Shown: positions 1 through 11,037 of the stretch, piece after piece | How positions within the stretch are numbered: the stretch's first letter is position 1 | Layout: each line of letters begins with the position of its first letter | Assembly (NCBI RefSeq): GCF_025698545.1 | Contig: NC_068571.1 | Span: 40,953,733-41,017,732 of the forward strand | Source: Gossypium raimondii | Lineage: Eukaryota > Streptophyta > Magnoliopsida > Malvales > Malvaceae | DNA: 64,000 nt | Reading direction: 5' to 3' | Notes under the pieces: generated by a model | The model's input: only the letters and a program-made list of their open reading frames with translations | Told to the model about the DNA's origin: nothing | Databases searched by the model: none | Translations under genes and position numbers: made by a program

Positions 1-1015
1 AATCAAGTGTCTAAAATAAGTTCCGGCAACTACCTAACAGTCATGAACATAAATTTAGCATACAATTATATTAAATGTCCTCTTTGCATTTAAACTTAAT
101 CGATTTTACTATAAGCAAGATAGCGTTAACTCTATTAATTATAATTATTTTAGCCTAATAGAAATAACACAGTGGAGATGAAATCAATATAACAAAATCA
201 ATAGTAGATAGGAATCATGCTCATAGGTCAAACAATGGACAATTTCTTGTTAAAATATTAGGCATGAAAAAAGGCAGAATATTCTAAAAAAATAAATGTG
301 GGCAAAAACGAGCACAAGGCAGCAACAACAATAACACAACAGAAAAAAAAATAGCAGATAAAACGATAGAAATAATGAGGAATGCCTTCCCCTACTAAAA
401 ACACATAGTCTTCTATGTGAAAAAAAAAAACAAATATGCGAAAGAAAAAGGTTTTAGAAAAACTCCCCATGTAGTCATTGTCGTTCATGCATAACTGCAA
501 GGAGGGAGGTTCGGCGTCTCCAAGGTCAACATGTTGGGGTGCCGAGAACTAGTGCCAATGGTTGTTAATGGTGAAGTAGGGTTCGATTGCGGCGTGACTC
601 CTAGTCCTAGCCAAGGTGGTTCAAAAATCGGCAGTGGGGGTGAAGGAGAAGGCTAATGGCGGCTTGAGGGAGTTTTCGGTGAATATAGGTGAAAAATTAA
701 GGTTTAAAAGTGTAGAAGGAAGGGTGTTTGGGCGTAGGTTTGGGTGAGTTTAAAGCAAGGATGCGTTATTCCTACCTGGATTAGGGTAGAATATAGGTTT
801 TTCGAAAACATACTCATTCATTTAAGATGTCGTTCCAATTTTAATTTTTCTTCTCGATGATTTTCCTGGATATAAGAAGGGAGAATAAAATATATTAACA
901 TGCAAGAAAATAAAAAAATAGAAAAAATATATAATTAAATTAAATTAAAATTAAAATTTGGTTGTCTCCCAACAAGTGCTTGTTTAACATCATTAGCTTG
1001 ACGCCCCAACTAGTA
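1..1015 (-). other. 3' non-coding interior of an Athila-like Ty3/gypsy element
   Basis: No open frame here looks like a gene. Read on the minus strand, about 961-990 carries the spacer typical of Athila-type elements after pol (GCACTTGTTGGGAGACAAC), followed by a C-rich stretch leading left. This agrees with the gag and protease remnants to the right. The 3' LTR would lie at or beyond the left edge of the window. The element assignment comes from remembered family features. Confidence 0.5.
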
Positions 1016-1417
1016 TTAGGGTTGTTCTAGCTGAATTCTTTCATTCGTATGGGCATGGAAATTCTCCTTTTTTACCACATCCACCATATTTGGGTTTAAT
1101 CGTCCTTGCGCCTCTTGCTTTGGTTTTGTATTTTTCTCCAAGAAAATCTTATGTGTGCATGTCAAGAGGTTAATCCCTTTTAAGTCGGCAATGGTCTCAT
1201 CATTCTCCAAAAATATGCATTTGAGACACTGGGGAAGTGGGTTTAATTCCAAATCTGGTATCTGCACAACAGAAGGTAGAAGTTTAGTGTTCATCGGAGA
1301 CAACAATTCATTAACAGATTCAAAATCATCAAACATCGTTTTAGGGTTGTCTTCATAAGGTGACTCAAAAGTTTCTCCTACTAATGAGTCAATTATGTCG
1401 ACATGGTTTACGTTCAA
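1016..1417 (-). pseudogene. Gypsy pol fragment: linker and first residues of reverse transcriptase
   Basis: The 133-residue frame contains LPSVVQIPDLELNPLP and, further on, IADLKGINLLTCTHKIF and GRLNPNMVDVVKKE. These match the stretch just before and at the start of Ty3/gypsy reverse transcriptase (usual form: IADIKGISP..CMHKI..RRLNP.M.EVVKKE). The frame then ends within about 20 residues, and the sequence passes straight into the post-pol spacer. The catalytic reverse transcriptase, RNase H and integrase are therefore missing, apparently through one large internal deletion. It follows the protease fragment in the same direction and overlaps its end slightly in another frame. Dead retrotransposon sequence. 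Confidence 0.7.
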
Positions 1418-1632
1418 AATTTCACTAAGATAACAATAGCGCCATAAAAGTTAAACTTTACGATCTCCCCGTCAAACTCCATCGTGAGGGTTCCGCTATG
1501 CACGTCAATCTTAGTATTTGAAGTACTAAGAAAAGGTTGCCCCAACAAGATATCTGAAGACCCAGGAGCATTATCATTTTCCATTTTTATCACATAAAAG
1601 CCCGCAGGAAAGATAAGTCCGTTGACCTTCAC
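1414..1632 (-). pseudogene. Gypsy retropepsin-like protease, C-terminal part
   Basis: The 72-residue frame contains DILLGQPFLSTSNTKIDVHS and GTLTMEFDGEIVKF, the second half of an Athila/Tat-type aspartic protease (family form: D.ILGRPFL.TA.T.IDV..G.LTM.FG). The part that would carry the catalytic Asp-Ser/Thr-Gly lies to the right and is broken by stops. It sits between the gag remnant and the reverse transcriptase start, in the gag-PR-RT order expected for a gypsy element. Confidence 0.7.
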
Positions 1633-2473
1633 TAATATGTCCTCAAGGACTCATTCGGAATGCACAATAGATCTGTCTGCAATTTGAATGATAACACCTA
1701 TTTTTATCAAAAAAACCCGTTTTAAGTAATTCATAAATAGAAAAAGGCATTACATTTATGGTGGCCCCTAAATCACACATAGCTTTTTAAATTTCTAAGT
1801 GGCCTATTTTGCATGGTATCACAAACATGCCCCTATCTTTACATTTTACTGGCATCATCCGCTGCAACACTGTAGATACATTTTAACCAACACTTACTCT
1901 TTCATTTCCAGTCAATTTTTGCTTGTTGGTGCAAAACTCCTTAAGGAACTTGGCGTATCGCGGAATTTGATTGATGGCATCCAACAATGGTATGTTGATC
2001 TTGACGTTTCAGAATTTTTTGAGGATCTCTTTTTCCTCCTTACCTTTCCGATGTTGGTTCAATCATCCTAGAAACGGAGGTTGAATTATGGGCAATGGAG
2101 GTTTCGTTCAGACTTATTCATTGTTCTCCTGCTTTTTTTGGGCGGAATCTTGATCAAGATTCTTGTCAAGATTTGGTTCCAGTACTTTTCCACTTCGCAA
2201 TGTCATTGCAATTGTGTGTTGTCTTGGGTTAGGTTCTGTTTGTGACGGCAGCTTTCCTTATGAGTTTATTTTATCAATTGATGTGGTCAACTCTCTTATA
2301 GACGCCTCGATTTTCTATTAAAAATTATTTATTTCTTTTTGGAAATAAAGAGTTTGCCGTTGTATTTGCTGTTGGAAATTAACAGTTTGTTGTTGTATCT
2401 GTTGTTGGAAATCAAGCATATTAGCTGCTAATTTATTAAACATAGTTTCTAGAGAGGTACCTGAATCTTGCAT
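1633..2473 (-). other. Degenerate gag-protease linker of the gypsy element
   Basis: This stretch links the gag zinc-knuckle region to the protease. Its minus strand encodes Gln-rich repeats near 2330-2460 (runs such as QQQIQQQTVNFQQQIQ), common downstream of gag in this lineage, but stops interrupt every frame. The open frame on the plus strand (1799-2071) has no recognisable domain and is treated as chance. Confidence 0.45.
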
Positions 2474-3493
2474 TTATTGTGGGAACCGGTTTTGGTATGG
2501 CTGGTTATACTGCAGGTTTGCCCCATAACTCAAGTTAGGATGGTCTTTCCATCCTGGGTTATATGTATTTGCATAGGGGTCATATTGCCTTTGGGGCGAT
2601 CTACGAAAGTTCCCCATAGCATCTAAATAGGACATAGTATCGTCACACAAACTAGGGCATGCATCAGTTGTATGTTCGAGTGTTGCACAAATTTCGCAGA
2701 GTCGGGTTGGTCTTGTTTTTACTGTAAAAAGAGAATTCACAATATTAGTAAGTCTATCAACTTTATCTTCTAAAGTTGAATTACTTAGCTGGTGAACCCT
2801 TCTAGTGGGTTCAGGATTGGCTCAAAATTGTTGAGTATTTACAACTATCGTGGAGATCAAGTCCCTTACCTGTTGGGGGTCATGTTGACTAATCCCCCTC
2901 CATTAGCGGCATCTATCATATTCATTTTTATGGGTTTCAAGCCCTCATAGAAGTACTGGAGAAGAGACTGGTCTGTTATCCCATGTTGTGGGCAACTTGC
3001 ATACAACTTCTTAAATCACTCACAATAGTCATAATGAGACTCTACTTCTTTTTGCCTTATCCCAACAATCTCCCTCCTTAATTCAGCTGCGCGTGATACT
3101 GAAAAAAAATCTGTTGAAAAACAAACGGGAAATATTAGCCCACGTTGTGATAGATCCAAGAGGTAAATAAAATAACCATTCCCTAGCAGAGTCTGCCAGG
3201 GAAAAAAGGAAAGCATGTAATTTAATTTTATCCTCAATTACGCCCTGAGGTTTCATACTAAGACAAACCATATGAAATTCTTTTAGATGTTTGTGTGGAT
3301 TTTCATTTTGTAATCCAGAAAAAGTCGGTAGCAATTGGATTAATCCTGACTTAAGTTCAAAATTAGTACCCATAGTAGGATGTACAATGCATAACGACTG
3401 TTGTTCTGTGGGAGCTTCGTCCATTTGCCAAATCGTTTGAGTCATATATTGTTGTGCTAGATTTAGATTTTCGTTAACCCTAGCGTTAAGCAC
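2474..3493 (-). pseudogene. Gypsy gag polyprotein remnant
   Basis: The frame from 3493 down to about 3083 encodes a retrotransposon gag domain (GLIQLLPTFSGLQNENPHKH, then SLADSAREWLFYLP and W.NISRLFFNRFF, equivalent to the family's AK.WL..LP..SI.TW..L...F...FF). A frameshift near an A-run at about 3100 moves the continuation (SRAAELRREIVGIRQKE) into another frame. A further segment at 2474-2740 holds one zinc knuckle, CEICATLEHTTDAC (C-x2-C-x4-H-x4-C), then a Tyr/Asn/Pro-rich stretch. At least one frameshift and several stops make it non-functional. Confidence 0.8.
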
Positions 3494-3710
3494 TTCTTAT
3501 GGTGGATCGACTCCTATTTTTTGTTCTCTAGTGTTTGAGTAGGGTTTTTGTTAACCCTAGACTCAACTTTGTCACCTCTGACTGCTTTTTATGTAGCTTT
3601 GTTTCCTTGCAATTAGCTTTCGCAGTCTTCTCTATTTCTGAATCAAACGCACGAATACCTGGAGCAGATTTGATTATAAGAAACAAAAGAAACAATATTA
3701 GTATGTTACC

Positions 3711-3730
3711 AGTCCCCGACAACGACGTCA
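3711..3730 (-). other. Primer-binding site, tRNA-Asp type
   Basis: On the minus strand this reads TGACGTCGTTGTCGGGGACT, about 15 of 20 matches to the complement of a plant tRNA-Asp 3' end (TGGCGCCGTTGCCGGGGATC). Most differences are transitions. Athila and Tat lineages use this primer. It lies some 215 bp upstream of the gag start, as expected. Confidence 0.7.
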
Positions 3731-4330
3731 AGATTTGGTGTGTTGTTGAAAGTACCAAAAATAACATATCACTATAAAATAACGAAAAGAATAGTATAAG
3801 GGAAGTAAGGTCAAATCCTCAAGGACTGAAATTTGTACAACTTCTTGTTCCTCAAGATCCCGAGCACAGTCGTGCCCAAGAAAAAGCGGCGTACCTGAAA
3901 AAAAAACAGAATTTAAAATATGGAGGGATTGAAATTGAAATTGTAAAGAGAAACAGAATTGAGAAAAAAGAGTCTTTGATTGAGAGATTCCAGCCTCCGG
4001 TTATCTCGATCCTCCTTGGGTTCAATCCTATGTTTTTAGATGATCCTTCTCATGACAGAATAAGCCAGTTATAGTGGAAGAGGACGCCCTACGACCACCA
4101 GCTCCACTTAGATTTTAGACTTACAATATAGAGGCACTTGACTCTAGACAACCGTCACTTTTGTGGAACCGTCTTACACTAGATCATCAGTTCTTAATGG
4201 CGAATGCCACACTATTTTGTCTCTTGGGCTCGGCAACCACTGACGCAGTAAGCTAACGAACCGATTGTTCAACTCATTTTCAAGTTCAACTAAAGCTTCA
4301 CCCTGTACTTGTAGCATCCCAACTTGACAA
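3731..4330 (-). repeat. Partial 5' LTR of the Athila-like element
   Basis: Between about 3890 and 4280 this is clearly the inverted counterpart of 16620-17060. Shared landmarks include the GATCGAGATAACTGGAGGC motif, a GTGGAGCTGGTGGTCGTAGG-like block and a GCTTACTGCGTCAGTGGCTG-like block. Homology fades beyond about 4330, so the LTR is truncated on the right. Confidence 0.7.
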
Positions 4331-4902
4331 CAACACCTTTTTCCTTTTCATTTTGAGTCTCAACAATCAAGTGTTGTTAAATTGGATTCCTAAGGTATTT
4401 CTAATGTCTTATTTGTTGTTGTCACCTCCATTTAAAGTTTTTTAAACTATTAAAAAAATGAAAATTAGCAATGTATTTTTATATGTTTTATACTTATTTA
4501 ACTAAAAGACAAAAATATAAAATTTCGGTTAATTGGTTAACCAACCGAATTAATTAAAATATTCGTTCAATTAATATATTTGAAAAAACTTGATTCAATT
4601 AATGGTTTAAAATTTTTACATTTTGAATAATTCCATTAATGGTAATTCAATTCGATTAATGGAATGATAATTCAATTTAAATATTAACCGAACCGACTAT
4701 TTGAGTATTCCTATTTACAATATAAATGAAAAAAGGGTATAAGTGAAGTATATTTATAAAATTGTATTCATTAAATGAACGTCATTTGGAATCGTAAAGG
4801 ATTTGTATACATCTTCATTAATATTGAGTTGAATCTTTAGTCAATTTATTTTTAGTGGTGGTTTATTGTTTATTTAAAGATTTTATATAAAAGTATTAAA
4901 AG
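4331..4902. other. AT-rich intergenic stretch with a possible transposon-end repeat
   Basis: No gene is visible. Around 4515-4710 there are repeated ATTAATT/TTCGGTTAA motifs on both strands, similar in style to subterminal repeats of hAT-type non-autonomous elements. No terminal repeats or target duplication were found. Confidence 0.3.
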
Positions 4903-5310
4903 GAAATGCTTAAGGATATGCTCTCAAACCTTTTTTAAGCAATTAAGGTTTTTTTTTGCATTTAAGTGAGCACTTAAATTTTAGAATGTATTAAAAGGCT
5001 CTCAAACTTTTCAAAAGAAAATTAAGCCCTGTTTTTTTTCACTTAATTGGGTACTTAAACTTTCAAAATGCTTCAAAAGACACTCAAAATTTTTCAAAAA
5101 AGCAATTAAGCCCTACTCTTATTAAAATTAGAAAAAATTATAAAAATAAAAATAAAAATTTTAGAAAATTATTAAATTTTAATAAAAATATAAAAATTTA
5201 AAAGTTATTAAAATTAGAAATTTTTTATAAAAATCGTAAAAAAAACAAAAAATTGTAAAATTTTATAAAAATCATAAAAAAATTATAAAATTAACGACCC
5301 TGGTTTTTTT
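4903..5310 (+). repeat. Left arm of a long inverted repeat (MITE-like)
   Basis: The arm begins GCTTAAGGATATGCTCTCAA and carries two or three copies of a ~90-bp unit with landmarks GGGTACTTAAACTTTCAAAA, CACTCAAA and GCAATTAAGCC. The reverse complement of 11140-11658 has the same landmarks in the same order. This looks like one side of a long-TIR MITE whose centre was split by the PIF/Harbinger-like element at 5381-11126. No target duplication was found at the outer ends. Confidence 0.65.
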
Positions 5311-5380
5311 AAATTAAATTCATCACGTGTTGCAACACAGTATGACATGTGGCAAAAAATGATAAAAATAAAAATCAATA

Positions 5381-5512
5381 GGGCACGTTTGGTTCGCTGT
5401 ATTGGAATAGAGGCGTAATAACAAATCAATTGTTTGGTTGAATGTAATGGAATAGAGGCTTAATAGTATTCTTGTGTTTGGTTGAATGGAATGGAGGTAT
5501 AATAGCATAATG
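5381..5512 (+). repeat. Left TIR with three subterminal repeats
   Basis: TTTGGTT begins at 5388, 5433 and 5477, each time followed by a version of GAATGTAATGGAATAGAGGC. This gives three copies of a ~45-bp unit running inward from the transposon end. Such arrays are common binding sites for a transposon's own DNA-binding protein, here plausibly ORF1 (inference). Confidence 0.65.
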
Positions 5513-5627
5513 GAAAAAACTAAAATGACTAGAATACCCTTAGCATAAATTTGTTTAGGTAAATGATTATTGTTATTGTTATTAAATTTTAATAAGATTA
5601 TTAATATCAATAATAAATAATTTAACC

Positions 5628-6610
5628 ATATTTTAACATAATTATTATTAAATATATTATAATTAAAATATATAATTTAATAAAATTCTTAATAATCAAT
5701 ATTCTTATATGAATTTACTCAAATCATAATATATGATACTATAAAATATAATTTAATATAGTTATTATTAAATATATTTTAATTAAAATATATAATTTAA
5801 TAAAATTCTTAATAATCAATATTCTTATATGAATTTACTAAAATCATAATATATGATACTATAAAATATAATTTGAAATATTTATTATTAAATAAAATTT
5901 AATTAAAATATATGATTTAATAAAATTCTTAATAATCAATATTCTTATATGAATTTACTAAAATCATAATATATGATACTATAAAATATAATTTGAAATA
6001 TTTATTATTAAATAAAATTTAATTAAAATATATGATTTAATAAAATTCTTAATAATCAATATTCTTATATGAATTTACTAAAACCATAATATATGATACT
6101 ATAAGATATAATTTGAAATATTTATTATTAAATAAAATTTAATTAAAATATATGATTTAATAAAATTCTTAATAATCAATATTCTTATATGAATTTACTA
6201 AAATCATAATATATGATACTATAAAATATAATTTGAAATAATTATTATTAAATATATTTTAATTATAATATATGATTTAATAAAATTTAAAATAATTATT
6301 ACTAATAAATTTTCTTATATGAATTTGTATAATTTAAAATAATTATTATTAAATATAATTTAATAATATATAATTTCATAAAATTCTTGATAATAAATTT
6401 TCTTATATGAATTTATATAATTTAAAATAATTAATATTAAATATAATTTAATAATGATATATAATTTCATAAAATTCTTGATAATAAATTTTCTTATATG
6501 AATTTATATAATTTAAAATAATTAATTTTAAATATAATTTAATAATGATATATAATTTCATAAAATTCTTAATAATAAATATTCTTGTATGAATTTACTA
6601 AAATCATAAT
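5628..6610. repeat. 120-bp AT-rich tandem array
   Basis: From 5641 to 6240 five units repeat with an exact 120-bp period; the units at 5881, 6001 and 6121 are nearly identical. Landmarks are TTCTTATATGAATTTACTA and ATATGATACTATAAAATATA. From 6241 to about 6610 shorter, degenerate versions follow. The array has no coding potential and lies just past the 3' end of ORF1 inside the transposon. Confidence 0.9.
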
Positions 6611-6741
6611 ATAACTTGAGAATTATATTCGCATAAACATAATTAACTTATATTAAGAAAATGCTAGATGAAAATGAAATTCTACATCATAATCCATTTG
6701 TTATATAGTTTTACAATATTAAAAAGTTTGAACATTGATTT

Positions 6742-7795
6742 TTAATGGTCAGAAATAAATCTTCTGACCCATTCCAATCGCGCAGTAGAAGGTAAACTAA
6801 AGAAAACGAGCATTTGAGTTGGATGATCTGGAATTTTACTCAAAGCTCGATACCACTCATCGACGGTTAAACCTTCAATTTCCCATAAGGTTGAATATAA
6901 ATATGTAGCTTTCTCTTGGATGATCTGGAATTCTTCTGACTTCTGCTGAACTACCACATCGGAGGCAATACTCCTACTGATTTGATCGCCAACGGCCCGC
7001 ATGTTTTCAGCCAATAAAGTGGCAGCCTCATTAAATGAAGAAGACATATTATCACGAGCATCAGATTTCTTCTTTTTCTTGTTTGAAGATGAGGAGCCCC
7101 CTTGGTCTCTATCTCGTCGCGGCTCCGTAGCAGAAACATCCATGTCATCCAAAGAGACGTTAGCTTCGCAGTCATAGAATGAGTTTCTTTCTTCATTCAT
7201 ATCTGTAGTAGGTACATCCTCATCATTTATTTCTTCAAGAACATCAGCAGCTGTTTGAGCATCTTTTCCTGTCGCTCGATCTCTTGCGTATATGGCAGTA
7301 AGCTGGTTGTAGTAAGGGAAAGCACGATGTCTGAATTGAGCAGCTTCTTTGTGACTCTAAAAAAATGAGGAAATCATATTAGTTATAAGTTTGGTAAAAA
7401 AAAAGATAATAAAGACTTGAAATAATTCTTACCTTTAAATAGGAGTCCCAAACCGCATCTTCAACAACGAGCTGCCTATGCTCGTCCCAACCAAAACCGC
7501 TATTGTTTTGGCCATTAAGCATGTCATACACGATTGACCACTCCCTTTTTAGTAACCTAATTCTCGATTCAATATTAGGTCTAGCCTTCAACATTGCGTT
7601 GGGTAAAGCCTTCTCTAGCATTTTTTCCAACTCGTTTAAATAATCGGCTTTGAACCCGGTATCAGCATTAAATGTTCCAACATTGTGCAAGTCCACCATG
7701 CAGGAAACCAATGCTGCATCTTCTTCTGGAACCCATTTTCTTTTGGTTCCTTGAGAAGCTTGAGAAGAAACATTTGAAGCTTGCACACCTGACAT
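6742..7795 (-). CDS. Myb/SANT-like ORF1 protein of a PIF/Harbinger-type element
   Basis: Two exons, 7795-7433 and 7356-6742, join in frame across a 76-bp intron (donor AAG|GTAAG, acceptor TTTTTTAG|AGT). They give a 325-residue protein with no internal stop. Residues about 18-125 form a Myb/SANT-like DNA-binding domain (KRKWVPEEDAALVSCMVDL, then ESRIRLLKREWSIVYDML and SGFGWDEHRQLVVEDAVWDSY). The block continues across the splice into FRHRAFPYYNQLTAIYARDR. A Ser/Lys-rich basic linker follows (GGSSSSNKKKKKSD), then a helical C-terminus. Such proteins act in the nucleus with the transposase to bind and excise PIF/Harbinger elements; host-domesticated relatives also exist. Location inside matching TIRs favours transposon origin. 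The transposase partner is absent here. The uninterrupted frame suggests recent or selected activity. Confidence 0.8.
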
Positions 7796-9407
7796 AATTA
7801 TCTTAAGAAAAAAAACAAATCAATTACTATTAATATTTTTAATTTTAATTATTTAAAATATTTTTAATTAATGCGTAGTATATGAATATACACATTTAAT
7901 TAGTTTTATTTTTAATAAAATGTTTCTAATTTATTCCTTCAATTTTAATCACCTTACAATTTATTCATTGTATTATATCTAACGCCCCATCTAAGTAATC
8001 AATAGTGCAAGAAATCCTATAATTTCGTATGAATGTCAAGTTTACAATCTTATCTTCTTTAGTGATACATTGTGCTTTTGATTTTACAATATGTTACCCA
8101 TATAAGCTTGTTGTTTTAGGAGGCTCTCATCTAGTTAAATAGATTATTTTCAAGCTCTTTTATCAATAGACTTGATGAATGTTCACATCTCAATCTTCCA
8201 ATAGGCATAGTTTATTCTGTCCAAAAGTAGTTTTGAAGTTGAGCTACCTTCCTTCATAAAATTCATTTTAACTCACCAAATAGAAAATCACACCAAAAGC
8301 TTTTGTTATTAGGCTTTAATACCAATTAAAAATGTGTTTGGAAGGACTTGTTAAATAGACTTGTTGTATATACTTGTTGGCATAAATTGTGAGACAAAAA
8401 TATTTGTTTAAACAAATCCAAGAACAATAACAGCAATTGCTTATGCAATTCAATATCAAATCTTTCTAGAATCTACTACTAAACTCATAATCCGATGAAA
8501 CATTTATGTCCAGTCAAACTCATAGATGACATTTCATTAGAATATCATCAATGACTAGGACATAGATGACATTTCATTAGAATACAAACTACTATAGCAG
8601 CAATAAAATTTCATCACTAAAATTGTTCAGGTTGCCAAAATGATTAGGACATGGTCAAGCAACATGGCCTAGTGCCTCCATAATAACATAAAAGCAGCAG
8701 CTCGGCTGGTGCAATTACAATATCCTATTTTATCAGTAATTTCTATTGCTATTAAAGTTTCAACCACAAACAAGATCATATATGTGATGTGTAACATTTC
8801 ATAATATCTGTGAGTAATACCTGAACTAAAATTCCTCAAGCGACAAGCTAGGAGTGAAAACTGAGTACGTGGAATATAAGCTCCATGATAAAGTTTTGTA
8901 ATTTTCAATCAAACCTATATTTCCTGGTAAAGTATATGAGATCACATATGCTAATTTTCAATCAAACCCCAGTATTAGGGGACTGCTTCAACGAGACAAG
9001 GAATAGGTGAGCAAATAATGGAACTAAAAAGTTAATCAAACCCCAGTAAATTTTGCACCACACAACGATACAATTTTCTAGTATCTTTGTGTCAGTACTA
9101 AGTAATCCAATATCAATTTGAGGTTGCGAAAATTTCAATCATAATCATTGACTGAAAGTACCACAATCACACTCAAAATTCCAAAGGACGCAATGAAAAC
9201 CTTTTACTGATTTTATATCAGGGCACTTACAATGTAAAGATTATTTTTAAGACCTACCTTAGTCTAGTTGGAAACTGAAATATAAAGAAATTAGGCATTT
9301 GATCATCATAAATTGTTGTCTCAGGTTTCAACATTAAACTATACTACGCCAGAGGATCTTAGCAATAGACTATACTATAACAATGCAATAAAGGAGCTTA
9401 TTAGCAC
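7796..9407 (-). other. Transposon interior: ORF1 upstream region and LPAT2-like intron remnant
   Basis: No exon of either gene is recognisable. The part next to 9408 would be intron 2 of the captured acyltransferase gene; its exon 3 is absent. A near-identical block (ATAGATGACATTTCATTAGA) occurs at about 8522 and 8562. The junction between captured host sequence and transposon sequence must lie here but cannot be placed by eye. Confidence 0.5.
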
Positions 9408-10201
9408 CTTAACTCCTGCCCACCAATCAACAAGCCATACAAGTTGAAGCCACAACAACTCTGCCACAACACGATTGATCTTTCTATACGTCTTCTTGGA
9501 CAGAGGCCGAATGAGAACAAAGCATACCACCTAGAAAAAACACCAGAAGGTATAAGATTGAAAATGGTCATTGACCATGATATTCAAAAAAAAAAAGTTT
9601 TACACATCAGCCAATGAAACAAACTGGATCAACTTATCTAACACAGTAAATTTTGATTACTACAAAAACAAAGGCAACAAAAATGAATTCTAAGTCCCAT
9701 TTTTAGCATTAAGTTGGTATGGTGAAAAAAGGAGTAAGCAAACAAGGCAACAAAAGAAGCAGCTTGTACAAGCTTAAATCAAATATCCCAATGTAATTTT
9801 CATTTGCTCCTAAACTTTATTATCTCAGAAGTGAAGTAGATTCAAAGCCCAAATGTACTTATGCAAACTCATTAATAGCTCAAAAGATGAAATTAAAAAA
9901 AAAAAAAACCATTTACCGGCATTTTCCTTTCAAAGCAACCACAACAAATTTGAAAACAAATAGAAATAAAAAAAATGCAGACTGCAACATTCAACAAAGA
10001 AAGAATAATAGAAAACCAGAAAGCAATAATTACCAAAAAAAAAAACTTAATCAAATCAAAAGATGAAGCAAATCCCTCATTGAATATATCAAAAATAAAA
10101 AATAAAACCCAAAAAGGAACCTGAATGAGATTGACAAAGAGGCCAGAGATGAAGAAAAGAATACCCAATGGAACGATGACAGTTGCTGCTGCAATCGCCA
10201 T
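9408..10201 (-). pseudogene. LPAT2: Captured 5' part of an LPAT2-like lysophosphatidic acid acyltransferase gene
   Basis: Exon 1 (10201-10121) encodes 27 residues, MAIAAATVIVPLGILFFISG onward, a membrane-anchor start typical of plant LPAT2/LPAT3. It ends at a canonical donor (CAG|GTTCC). Exon 2 (9530-9408) follows a TTCTAG acceptor and encodes 41 residues containing [20 protein letters not shown] and [10 protein letters not shown], then AAG|GT. Both exons are in phase and free of stops. The full ER enzyme, about 380 residues, acylates lysophosphatidate to phosphatidate. The catalytic HX4D and substrate motifs lie in later exons that are absent, so no enzyme can be made. The fragment lies inside PIF/Harbinger-like TIRs, pointing to capture from a functional copy elsewhere. 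An in-frame ATG at 10210 would add three residues. Confidence 0.85.
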
Positions 10202-11037
10202 GGACCACAACTACTTTAGCTCTAGAGATTCGTGGCAAAAGGGTGGGTTTGTACTTTGTAGTAAGATTTTAGATTTGGGTTGATAGCAAGAATTATATTT
10301 AAGATTTATTGGTTGATAAAAGAAGATTATTACTCCTTTCTTCAGTATGGGATAATTGAATTCATTCAAGAAAGATTATTCATACAAAAGAAAATATTTT
10401 TGAAAGAACAGTGACTGTTGTGAAACTGTGTGAATTGTAGAGATTGGAAAATAGAACTCTACTCGGAACTTAAGCTAATTAAAATACAGGAATCCATAGA
10501 AATTAATCCAATAACACAAACCCATCAAAGTAAACCAATCAAACTTAAAATTTGACATGGTAAAGAAGGAAAATAACCACTCAAAATCAAATTTGAAGCA
10601 GAAAAAAACTCAATTTCTTGAACCTAATGGATCAACAGGGAAAAAAACAGCGATAAATTTAGAGCTGCAAATATTAAAGCAGTTTGAGAGCAAAAGAGAG
10701 TTAGAAACCTTGGTTTACCTTTCAGTTGCAATAAACTTGGAAACCCACCAAATGAGAGCAAGCGAAAGAGTGACAGAGAGAAAAAGAAAAGAAAAGGTTG
10801 AGAAGGCCAAGCGTAAATTGTGTTGTAAAAAATATTAGAGAGACAGAGGGAGCAAATCTGCAGAAACCTAAGCTAGAAGGAAGAAACAGAAGATGGAAAG
10901 GGAAGCGTCGATCGGGAGGGTAAAACAGGGTATAAAATTGAAGCAGGACCTAAACTGAGCAAAAGGAAAGGATTAGAAATCGATAGATTTTGAGGATTAG
11001 GTCTGTAATGTAATAGACCCGTACTAGCCAATACACT
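10202..11037 (-). other. Probable captured LPAT2 leader and promoter region
   Basis: Upstream of the LPAT2-like start, this stretch contains A/G-rich minus-strand sequence reading as CT-rich leader (about 10750-10850) typical of plant 5' UTRs. Nothing in it resembles the transposon ends until about 11038. It may carry the host gene's promoter. The open frame at 10557-10838 on the plus strand is low-complexity and not supported. Confidence 0.45.

Noticed and set aside
258..500. 80-codon minus-strand frame rich in Phe
   Set aside because: Low-complexity, produced by A-rich DNA on the other strand; no domain and no splice or promoter context.
1155..1358. Plus-strand frame overlapping the gypsy pol fragment
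   Set aside because: Shadow of the minus-strand pol fragment, which has clear family motifs.
10557..10838. 93-codon Lys/Glu-rich plus-strand frame
   Set aside because: Comes from A/G-rich complement of a CT-rich leader of the captured LPAT2 gene; low complexity, no homology recognised.
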